From positions 1 to 64,000 of the forward strand of contig CALUTD010000007.1 of NCBI GenBank assembly GCA_944323625.1: a stretch of DNA of 64,000 bases, written 5' to 3'. Positions 1-6,335 of the stretch are shown piece by piece. The notes beneath the pieces were generated by a model. It saw nothing but the letters and a program-made list of their open reading frames with translations, was not told the origin of the DNA and made no database searches. Source of the DNA: Candidatus Gastranaerophilales bacterium (GTDB lineage: Bacteria > Cyanobacteriota > Vampirovibrionia > Gastranaerophilales > Gastranaerophilaceae). Within the stretch, counting starts at the first letter, position 1. The number at the start of each line of letters is the position of its first letter. The position numbers and the translations under genes were made by a program.

Positions 1-114
1 AAAGAAATATATGCTGTCAAATTTTATTTTTTATTTAATTTATAATATATATTTTCGACATATTAGAACTTTAATTCTGTCATCGAATTACTTAACATAT
101 ACAAGGATGACATC
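1..114. repeat. Left copy of a 114-bp dispersed inverted repeat
   Basis: This stretch recurs in reverse complement at 40324-40437 with about 112 of 114 bases identical by hand alignment. The two differences are near positions 85 and 93. It ends in GGATGACATC and contains the 28-bp core (75-102) that recurs through the window. It has no coding capacity and lies only in intergenic DNA, so a non-autonomous dispersed element is the best description. Confidence 0.85.
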
Positions 115-212
115 ATGAGTTTATATATGCTAAAATATGTTTTTAAAATGATAATTTACTTATTTGTTCTCATCATAAAACAAATTCTGTCATAAAATTA
201 CGTAACATATAC
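100..212. repeat. Second dispersed repeat unit, inverted copy at 4441-4556
   Basis: From GGATGACATCATGAG to the second 28-bp core (185-212), this segment matches the reverse complement of 4441-4556 with scattered differences. It overlaps the end of the 1-114 unit, so the two repeat units are nested or composite. It abuts the broken pilin tail at 225-308. Confidence 0.7.
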
Positions 213-224
213 ACTTAGTACAAA

Positions 225-308
225 TTACCATGGATAGTCATCTTTTATTCGCCAGCCGTCAATTGCGATTACAGCAGCGCATGCTGTTCCGATTCCGGGA
301 CGACCTGA
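225..308 (-). pseudogene. C-terminal fragment of a type IV pilin-like gene
   Basis: Read on the minus strand, this encodes 27 residues ending DGWRIKDDYPW and a TAA stop. It matches the C-terminus of the pilin-like protein ending at 24586 (GTACAAVIAIDGW, then QIKDDYPW). An in-frame TGA at 321-323 lies just upstream, and no start or pilin N-terminus exists in the adjacent repeat DNA. It is therefore a decayed remnant or recombined tail of the local pilin family, bordered by dispersed repeats. Confidence 0.8.
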
Positions 309-622
309 TAATTGAAGAAATCACAAGTCTAATGTATAAATATTAAAATCTAACTCAAAAAATGTATAAATATTTTCTAAGTATAAAATGACATATTTAA
401 TTAACAATTTTTTAAATTTGTAATATATCTTCACAAAAATATATAACATAAAATCTTTTTGAAAAAAGCAAGTATGTAAGATTTTCACTAATTTTATATT
501 TTATAAATTTATATTTAATAAAAAATAAAAATAAAAAACATGTTTAAAAAATTAAATAAACAGGCATATATAATAATAGTTGTGCGAGATAAAACTAAAA
601 AATAAGAAACGTCAGGAAAGTT
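309..622. other. AT-rich intergenic DNA
   Basis: Very AT-rich stretch with a short direct duplication (AATGTATAAATATT at about 332 and 362). No ORF with a ribosome binding site, no RNA gene and no clear promoter was seen. Confidence 0.5.
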
Positions 623-895
623 ATGATTCTAGAGTACAAAGTTAATGATTTACACGTTCAGCCGGCATGGTTAAAGACTCTATATGAACTTGTAGAAGAG
701 TTAAATTGCAAATGCCAAACTTATATTGACGAATCTTATAATCGAAGCAACAAAAATTTTGACAGAATGAGGACAATAAAAATATACGGCTCAGAAACCA
801 TGCTTGTTTGGTTTAAGTTAAGAATGGAGAGATATTCTCATTTTATATTTAATTTTAATGAACAGCCCGATATCAAGAGTGATTTTGTAGAGTAG
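623..895 (+). CDS. Small hypothetical protein (90 aa)
   Basis: An uncharacterised 90-residue acidic protein with no signal peptide or membrane segment. The ATG follows a plausible ribosome binding site (CAGGAAAG, 612-619). A strong terminator lies directly behind it, so it is probably a monocistronic real gene. I recognise no family. The mix of aromatic and charged residues suggests a small soluble cytoplasmic domain. Confidence 0.55.
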   Translation: MILEYKVNDLHVQPAWLKTLYELVEELNCKCQTYIDESYNRSNKNFDRMRTIKIYGSETMLVWFKLRMERYSHFIFNFNEQPDIKSDFVE

Positions 896-914
896 AAAAA
901 GTAGATAGTTGATA

Positions 915-942
915 AAATACCGTTTTGCGGTATTTTTTTTTA
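915..942. terminator. Bidirectional intrinsic terminator
   Basis: AAATACCG (915-922), a five-base loop and CGGTATTT (928-935), continuing into a T run. It lies between convergent small genes and can serve both; the minus-strand gene ends at 940. Confidence 0.9.
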
Positions 943-1182
943 GTCTTTTAATGCTTCAAAAGCAATAATGTTGTTGTCGCAAATACATATGCTGTCACGG
1001 TGTTGAATTTCATGCGCGCCATCCGAAAAGTACATTTCAACATTTTCAAGGCATATAATATCATCATCATCATAAGATTCGTCCAAACATCCTGTAGCAC
1101 AGAATTTTATTGTACAAACACGTACCTTTTTAGTACAATTTTTGTTTAAAATATTTAATAAAGATTTTTTTGTACTTCTCAT
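940..1182 (-). CDS. Small hypothetical protein with acidic patch (80 aa)
   Basis: 80 residues with a basic N-terminus (MRSTKKSLL), several cysteines in the first half (CTKK, CTIKFCATGC) and a DDDD patch near the middle. A good ribosome binding site (AAGGAG) precedes the ATG at the usual distance. No family was recognised. The spaced cysteines could bind metal, but the pattern is not a standard zinc finger. It is convergent with the 623-895 gene and shares its terminator. Confidence 0.55.
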   Translation of the reverse strand: MRSTKKSLLNILNKNCTKKVRVCTIKFCATGCLDESYDDDDIICLENVEMYFSDGAHEIQHRDSICICDNNIIAFEALKD

Positions 1183-1366
1183 AAATAACTCCTTTTTAAA
1201 AAGAATAAATTATCATACAGATTTTTGCATTCCCCTCAAGGGTGCAATTTTTATTTGATAAAAAATAATGTAAATTAAGTATTCGTTTTTGTAATAAAAA
1301 GGATTAAAATAGTTTTAAAATAGTTTATTTTCAACTAAAATAAGAATCGGAAAAGGAAGGTATTAT

Positions 1367-1996
1367 TTGAGCGGTAATTTTGATGATTTAGAAACGACAA
1401 CAAGAAAATCGTCTGTTATACAAGAGAGGATGAGTCTTGTATCAAGTCATATGTATAAGCAATTTCTTGAATATCAGCAATCCAACGCTAATACCGCAAT
1501 ATTATATGAACAAATGCTAAGGAATATGGACGTTACCGTGGAATATTTAAGACAATCTTTTACTGCCCGCGGCATTCCTTCAGAAAATATATATTATGAA
1601 TATGATAAAAACAGGCACATTGCGCTTTTAAATATTTTATGGCATTCAATTACATTTTTTACGAATATGAAGGATAAGCCAAAAGCACTTCACAGAGAGA
1701 AAGATGTTCCTTTGTTTACGGGCAGAATAATAGCAATAAAAGGTACTTTGCCCGAGTTAATGCATGGTTATAATGATGAGATTGAGCAAAAACTTTTAGA
1801 TTTGGAAGTTGCCTCTTTATATGTACCTGCAGATAAATCTAACAAAGCAATTATAAAAATAAGGCATTTAGGTAATCAGGAATTTTTAATAAATCAGATG
1901 GAAGCCCCTAGAGAGTTTCTTTTAAGAGTAATAGAAACTATTTGCGGTGGTGGTAATTACCATAAAGAAGGTTCAAGAGTAACCATAAGCATTTAA
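1367..1996 (+). CDS. Conserved-looking hypothetical protein (209 aa), TTG start
   Basis: Soluble 209-residue protein with no signal peptide or membrane helices. The start chosen is TTG at 1367, because AAGGAAGG lies seven bases upstream and no in-frame ATG is nearby. The N-terminal half is helical and polar. The C-terminal half looks alpha/beta, with a region around FTGRIIAIKGTLPEL and a C-terminal CGGGNYHKEGSR motif. I cannot assign a function. It stands alone upstream of the LuxR-type gene. Confidence 0.65.
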   Translation: MSGNFDDLETTTRKSSVIQERMSLVSSHMYKQFLEYQQSNANTAILYEQMLRNMDVTVEYLRQSFTARGIPSENIYYEYDKNRHIALLNILWHSITFFTNMKDKPKALHREKDVPLFTGRIIAIKGTLPELMHGYNDEIEQKLLDLEVASLYVPADKSNKAIIKIRHLGNQEFLINQMEAPREFLLRVIETICGGGNYHKEGSRVTISI

Positions 1997-2070
1997 TTTT
2001 TTATATTTTATATAAAACATTTTAAATAGGAAAATATGTTAGCTTAAACTATATATTAATATAGTATACT

Positions 2071-2095
2071 TAAAAAGGAGAAAAACATGGAATAA
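2071..2095 (+). promoter_or_regulatory. Minimal leader ORF (Met-Glu-stop) with its own RBS
   Basis: AAAAAGGAG (2072-2080) is followed at normal spacing by ATG GAA TAA (2087-2095). The regulator at 2122 then has a second RBS (AGGAGGAA, about 2110). A start-stop minimal ORF of this type could hold ribosomes upstream of the regulator, or could be accidental. A TATACT-like -10 lies at about 2064-2069. Confidence 0.4.
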
Positions 2096-2121
2096 AGAAT
2101 AATCAGCAGGAGGAATGAATT

Positions 2122-2478
2122 ATGCCATATTTTAAAATATCTAAGGATGATGTTGCCTTGAATGTAACTGATAATAAAAATAAAAACACAAGTTTGATTG
2201 AAATAACTGTTAATCTTCATTATTTGAAAGAAAAATTGCATGAACTCGAAAATATAACAATAAGCGAAATTTCAGAAAATATGGCAATAACAAAAAGAGA
2301 AGTTGAAATTCTTAAGTGTTTATCTCAGGGAAAACAGAATAAAGAAATTGCACAAAATATGAATATAAGTGTTCATACAGTAAAAGTACACATACATAAT
2401 ATATTTTCAAAGTTATCATCAACAGACAGAACAGAAGCTGTAATAAAAGCCATTAAGGCAAGATTGATAAATGTATAA
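2122..2478 (+). CDS. LuxR/GerE-type HTH regulator without receiver domain
   Basis: 118 residues. The C-terminal part (about residues 55-115) is a LuxR/GerE helix-turn-helix: ITKREVEILKCLSQGKQNKEIA, then NISVHTVKVHIHNIFSKL, with the family's conserved TxREvEiLxxlxxGxxnkeIA pattern and VKxHxxNIxxKL recognition helix. The N-terminal 50 residues are too short for a response-regulator receiver and look like an independent helical segment. It is likely a stand-alone transcription factor. A strong RBS (AGGAGG) precedes ATG 2122. Its targets are unknown; the next gene encodes the NifU-like protein. Confidence 0.85.
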   Translation: MPYFKISKDDVALNVTDNKNKNTSLIEITVNLHYLKEKLHELENITISEISENMAITKREVEILKCLSQGKQNKEIAQNMNISVHTVKVHIHNIFSKLSSTDRTEAVIKAIKARLINV

Positions 2479-2589
2479 ATAAATTAAAACTCTCTATACA
2501 CAATTCTTTTTGTTTACAATATAATTGTAGCAGGCATATTTGTTATAAGTATAATATAACGAAATATATATTAAGAAACAGGAGGTCTG

Positions 2590-3291
2590 ATGAGTAATAT
2601 GCAAACTACACATGAAATTGACAATCAGTGTTGTGTAAGAAGAGGCGTAAAAGGTGTGCCTGCTCCAATCCCTCAAGAAGGTGAATGGACAAAATGTAAA
2701 GAAATTAAAGATATTTCGGGTTTAACACATGGCTGCGGCTGTTGTGCCCCGCAGCAAGGTACTTGCAAATTAACATTAAACGTAAAAGACGGTGTAATTC
2801 AAGAAGCACTTGTGGAAACATTAGGATGTTCAGGCATGACACACTCTGCAGCAATGGCAGGTGAGATACTTCCCGGTAAAACCATACTTGAAGCTTTAAA
2901 TACCGATTTGGTTTGTGATGCTATAAACGTTGCGATGAGAGAATTATTCCTTCAAATTGTATACGGAAGAACTCAAACTGCTTTTTCGGAAGGCGGACTC
3001 CCGATAGGTGCCGGATTGGAAGACTTAGGAAAAGGGCTTCGTTCTCAAGTTGGTACAATTCATTCTACAAAACAAAAAGGGGTAAGATATTTAGAATTGG
3101 CTGAAGGTTATATTCTTGAACTCGGTTTAGATAAAAATGATGAAGTAATCGGATACAAATTCGTAAACCTCGGAAAAGTTATGGATGCCATAAAGGCCGG
3201 TAAAGATCCTAAAGAAGCTTATGAAAAAAATATAGGAACTTATGGCAGATTTAATGATGCGGTTAAAACAATTGATCCTCGCAAACAATAA
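2590..3291 (+). CDS. NifU/IscU-like iron-sulfur scaffold paired with GGGtGRT protein
   Basis: 233-residue protein with an IscU/NifU-N-like core. Cysteine-bearing motifs are seen as HGCGCCAPQQGTC, LGCSGMTHSAA and DLVCDAINVAMREL, corresponding to the three cluster-ligand positions of the family. An N-terminal extension carries an extra CC pair, and a C-terminal tail (residues 150-233) is not part of IscU. This protein type is known to be encoded next to GGGtGRT proteins, as here (37-bp gap). It likely assembles or carries an Fe-S cluster in the cytoplasm. The start at 2590 follows AGGAGG. Confidence 0.8.
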   Translation: MSNMQTTHEIDNQCCVRRGVKGVPAPIPQEGEWTKCKEIKDISGLTHGCGCCAPQQGTCKLTLNVKDGVIQEALVETLGCSGMTHSAAMAGEILPGKTILEALNTDLVCDAINVAMRELFLQIVYGRTQTAFSEGGLPIGAGLEDLGKGLRSQVGTIHSTKQKGVRYLELAEGYILELGLDKNDEVIGYKFVNLGKVMDAIKAGKDPKEAYEKNIGTYGRFNDAVKTIDPRKQ

Positions 3292-3328
3292 TTATAGGTA
3301 GAATTATTAAGAATAAGGGAAATAAACT

Positions 3329-4327
3329 ATGGTAAAATTTGAAGGACAGGACAGACGTCAAAAAACGTTAGATAAAGTTCTTAAAGAATACGGTTTTAAA
3401 TCATTGGAAGAAGCTAACGAGTTATGTTTGTCAAAAGGTATAAATGTTGATGAAATAGTAAAAGGCATACAGCCGATTGCATTTGATAATGCATCTTGGG
3501 CTTATACATTAGGCTGTGCTATTGCAATAAAAAAAGGTATAAAGAATGCTGCAGATGCAGCTGAAGCTATAGGTTTAGGCCTGCAGGCTTTTGCTGTCCC
3601 CGGCTCTGTAGGTGATACAAGAAAAGTAGGCTTGGGCCACGGTAATTTAGGCGCTATGCTTTTAAGAGAAGAAACAAAATGTTTCTGTTTCTTGGCCGGT
3701 CATGAATCTTTTGCCGCAGCTGAAGGCGCTATCGGTATTGCAAGAAATGCAAATAAAGTAAGAAAAGAACCTTTAAGAGTTATATTAAACGGTTTAGGTA
3801 AAGATGCCGCTTATATTATTTCAAGAATTAACGGTTTTACAGCCGTTGAAACTGAATATGATTATAAAACAGGTGAATTAAAAGTTAAAAAAGAAACACC
3901 ATTCTCTGAAGGCGAAAGAGCAAAAGTAAAATGCTATGGTGCTGATGATGTTTCAGAAGGTGTTGCGATTATGATAAAAGAAGGTGTTGATGTTTCTATT
4001 ACAGGTAACTCAACTAACCCGACAAGATTTCAACATCCTGTTGCAGGAACTTATAAAAAATGGTGCTGGGAAAACGGAAGAAAATATTTCTCTGTAGCAT
4101 CAGGCGGCGGTACAGGAAGAACACTTCACCCGGATAACGTTGCTGCAGGTCCTGCTTCATACGGTATGACAGATACTATGGGAAGAATGCATGGTGATGC
4201 ACAATTTGCAGGTTCTTCATCAGTCCCGGCCCATGTTGAAATGATGGGTGTAATCGGTATGGGTAATAACCCGATGGTAGGTGCTACTGTTGCAGTTGCG
4301 GTTGCCGTTGAAAAAGCTATGAATTAG
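3329..4327 (+). CDS. GGGtGRT family protein
   Basis: 332-residue protein carrying the diagnostic SGGGTGRTLHPDN motif (about residues 258-270) that names the GGGtGRT family. Other conserved blocks seen are FAVPGSVGDTRKVGLGHGNLGAM, LAGHESFAAAEGA and a glycine-rich C-terminus with GMGNNPMVGATVAVAV. The biochemical role of the family is unknown. Linkage to a NifU-like scaffold suggests an Fe-S-related role. The two genes form an operon ending at the terminator at 4342-4380. Confidence 0.9.
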   Translation: MVKFEGQDRRQKTLDKVLKEYGFKSLEEANELCLSKGINVDEIVKGIQPIAFDNASWAYTLGCAIAIKKGIKNAADAAEAIGLGLQAFAVPGSVGDTRKVGLGHGNLGAMLLREETKCFCFLAGHESFAAAEGAIGIARNANKVRKEPLRVILNGLGKDAAYIISRINGFTAVETEYDYKTGELKVKKETPFSEGERAKVKCYGADDVSEGVAIMIKEGVDVSITGNSTNPTRFQHPVAGTYKKWCWENGRKYFSVASGGGTGRTLHPDNVAAGPASYGMTDTMGRMHGDAQFAGSSSVPAHVEMMGVIGMGNNPMVGATVAVAVAVEKAMN

Positions 4328-4341
4328 TTTTTATATTATTA

Positions 4342-4380
4342 ACAAAAAGACTCGAATTATAAAATTCGGGTCTTTTTGTT
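4342..4380 (+). terminator. Intrinsic terminator after the GGGtGRT gene
   Basis: ACAAAAAGACTCGAATT (4342-4358) pairs with AATTCGGGTCTTTTTGT (4363-4379), a 17-bp stem with one G:U and a T-rich 3' arm. Confidence 0.9.
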
Positions 4381-4440
4381 GTAATGAAATGAAAATAAAC
4401 CACATGCTATGTAGGTCACTTCTTGAAAGCTTTAGAGGTG

Positions 4441-4556
4441 TGTTTATGTATGTGTTACGTAATTCGATGACAGAATTTGTTTTTATAATGAGAACAAAAG
4501 AGTAAATTATTGTCTCAAAAACTTAGCATATATAAACTCATGATGTCATCCTGAAA
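4441..4556. repeat. Inverted copy of the 100-212 dispersed repeat
   Basis: The reverse complement aligns with 100-212, including the 28-bp core (4448-4475) and the terminal CATGATGTCATCC box. It starts a nest of repeats filling the long gap after the GGGtGRT operon. Confidence 0.75.
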
Positions 4557-4940
4557 AGTCTAAAAATCAAGCAATTTATTGCGTAGATTTTGACTTGTTC
4601 AGGATCTTACCAATAGGGAATTACACAGTAATTCCATAAAATTTGATATTCATAGTTTCATGTTATCATTCCATGCCGGTAAGATCCTGAGCTCGCTTCG
4701 CTCCTCAGGATGACATATATTACTGTAAAAAGAAGCACTCCCCTCCGTCAACCTGAACCGGCAGAGCCAGTTAAAAACCCGCCGCTGCGGTCGGAAAATC
4801 CGCTTTCAGGATGACGGCAAGATAATTATATGTTACACAATTCAGTGACAAAAAGAAAAACTCATATTGTCATTCTGAAAGTGCAGAAAAATTAATTTAT
4901 CCATATCAGTTAATTTTTCGCACTGTTCAGAATCTTACCA
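4550..4940. repeat. Cluster of hairpin elements bounded by GTCATCCTGAA / TTCAGGATGAC
   Basis: At least four imperfect hairpins share terminal boxes. Element 1 (about 4550-4605) runs from CATCCTGAAAAGTC to GACTTGTTCAGGATC. Element 2 (about 4684-4712) is GATCCTGAG, a loop, then CTCAGGATGACA. Element 3 (about 4747-4815) runs from GTCAACCTGAA to TTTCAGGATGACGG and contains the GC-rich AACCCGCCGCTGCGG also seen at 14305-14380. Element 4 (about 4877-4935) runs from GTCATTCTGAAAGTGC to GCACTGTTCAGAATC. Elements 1 and 4 both end in CTTACCAATA. They look like REP/MITE-like non-coding repeats. Confidence 0.7.
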
Positions 4941-5030
4941 ATAAAGAATTTTTATTTAATATTTTTGAAATATTAGAAATTCAATTTTTGTCATCGAATA
5001 ATGTAACATATACAAGGATGACATAATAGG
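4827..5030. repeat. Two further copies of the 28-bp core repeat
   Basis: Cores lie at about 4827-4855 (reverse orientation, diverged) and 4985-5013 (forward, TTTTTGTCATCGAATAATG then TAACATATAC), the latter continuing into AAGGATGACATAATAG. Its left flank resembles 58-75 (ATATTAGAA). Confidence 0.65.
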
Positions 5031-5090
5031 GGGAGTAATAAAGGGGAGGCTCTTTAGAGCTAAGCAGATAATTGTGGCTTATAACCGTAG

Positions 5091-5124
5091 AAACAAACTA
5101 CATGTTTAACATGTAGTTTGTTTT
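5091..5124. terminator. Perfect 14-bp hairpin, terminator-like
   Basis: AAACAAACTACATG (5091-5104), loop TTTAA and the exact complement CATGTAGTTTGTTT (5110-5123), followed by T then AG. No gene ends here, so it may belong to the repeat nest or terminate an unrecognised transcript. Confidence 0.6.
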
Positions 5125-5147
5125 AGAATACTGTTATTTTTGGTTAA

Positions 5148-5156
5148 GGGGGGGGG
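5148..5156 (+). repeat. G9 homopolymer tract
   Basis: Nine consecutive G in otherwise AT-rich DNA, flanked by TTAA and TAAAAAAAAGG. Unlike the five G10 boxes it is not preceded by YAC. It lies about 110 bp upstream of the small ORF at 5267. Confidence 0.85.
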
Positions 5157-5266
5157 TAAAAAAAAGGATAAATATTAATATATGTAAAACAGTCAATATT
5201 TTTTTATTAAAAAAAACATATTGTTTGTTTTTAAAGCATATGTGAAAGTACAAAAAAGAATTAAAA

Positions 5267-5533
5267 ATGAAAATACAAATTTTACCAAATATTTTAGAGC
5301 AAATAACTCATATAAATTCTTCACTACCAAAACTTCAATTACAGCCAAAATACAATGTTTCTATGAAAGGCAGGGCTGAGGATTCTTATTGGTATTTGGC
5401 TATGGTTAAGTATGATGATAATTTTGAAGATGATATTGAAGAAGAAAAAAATAGAGAAGAAATAGCAGAAAAAAGAGAAAAAAGAGAAAAAAGAGAATTT
5501 TATGTAGAATGTCAATGCTTTATGTTTATCTGA
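5267..5533 (+). CDS. Small hypothetical ORF with charged KRE repeat (88 aa), doubtful
   Basis: 88 residues. The C-terminal third is low-complexity (EEEKNREEIAEKREKREKRE), produced by a short purine-rich DNA repeat at about 5468-5492, and the tail is hydrophobic (ECQCFMFI). No convincing RBS precedes the ATG. It sits between repeats, so it may be a decayed gene or chance ORF. No family was recognised. Confidence 0.3.
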   Translation: MKIQILPNILEQITHINSSLPKLQLQPKYNVSMKGRAEDSYWYLAMVKYDDNFEDDIEEEKNREEIAEKREKREKREFYVECQCFMFI

Positions 5534-5763
5534 ATATGCTTTGTGAATGCATTAAGACTAAAAATTTGTATTTTTAAATAATGAATTCAAATCTCTTACC
5601 GCTGGATTATTGTTTTTTGTAATTTAATTTTACGATGAAATAATATGTAGCTCCACAGAATAAAATTATTCTATTTTTAAGTTTTGTATGGATTAAATTG
5701 GTGTGTGTGAGGGTGGGGAGGGAAAAACACAAGTGCTAAAATGTTTGTTGAAACTAGAGTATG

Positions 5764-6201
5764 TTATTTGGTTAAATTATTTTGGATTTTTAGAAGTATA
5801 CTAATGCAGAAATTTAAATCATTATCAGAGATTCCGTCAAGGCACTTTTTTCTTGATTCTTGTATAAAAGGAGTAATTAAATCTTTAATTTCCTTACCCT
5901 TTTCGGTAATTTGAATTTTATTAACAAGTCTTTTATCTACACTTGGCAATTTATTAATTAAACCTTTTTCTTCAAGTACTTTAATGAGTCGTGCCATATT
6001 AGAACGATCTTTATATAAAAGACCACACAATTGCATTTGATGGAGATTTGAATCATCATCAAGAATACTCAAAATAAGAAATTGCTCAGGAGTAATATCA
6101 AAGCCATGCTTAGCAAAACTTTTCAAATTATAAACTTTAATCTGTCTGCCTGTTTCAACAAGAGTATGACAGAATATATTTTTTGGAGTTTTTGTATACA
6201 T
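5764..6201 (-). CDS. MarR-family transcriptional regulator
   Basis: 145-residue MarR-type winged-helix regulator. The wHTH is visible as LTPEQFLILSIL-like (here ITPEQFLILSILDDD), then LCGLLYKDRSNMARLIKVLEEKGLI and the wing KLPSVDKRLVNKIQITEKGKEI, where the family's D-R in the wing is present. Helices at both ends form the dimer interface. The RBS AAGGAGG precedes the ATG, and a perfect 8-1-8 inverted repeat sits just upstream, suggesting autorepression. It is divergent from the MalQ-like gene at 6336, which it may also control. Confidence 0.88.
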   Translation of the reverse strand: MYTKTPKNIFCHTLVETGRQIKVYNLKSFAKHGFDITPEQFLILSILDDDSNLHQMQLCGLLYKDRSNMARLIKVLEEKGLINKLPSVDKRLVNKIQITEKGKEIKDLITPFIQESRKKCLDGISDNDLNFCISILLKIQNNLTK

Positions 6202-6211
6202 GAAAACCTCC

Positions 6212-6228
6212 TTATGATATTATCATAA
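6212..6228. promoter_or_regulatory. Likely MarR operator (TTATGATA-T-TATCATAA)
   Basis: Perfect inverted repeat with a one-base centre, located immediately upstream of the marR RBS in the 134-bp divergent gap before the MalQ-like gene. Size and symmetry fit MarR dimer sites. Binding is inferred, not shown. Confidence 0.65.
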
Positions 6229-6335
6229 TGCAAAGTGTGAAAAAATGAAAAAAAGAAAAATTTTTTAATAAAAATATAGCAAAATTTTTTTTTACGATTA
6301 TTATAATAATAGGTCTTATTTAGGAGTATGTGTGT

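Noticed and set aside
4550-5030. CRISPR array
   Set aside because: Repeats are irregularly spaced, in both orientations, with hairpin interiors of unequal length; no cas genes.
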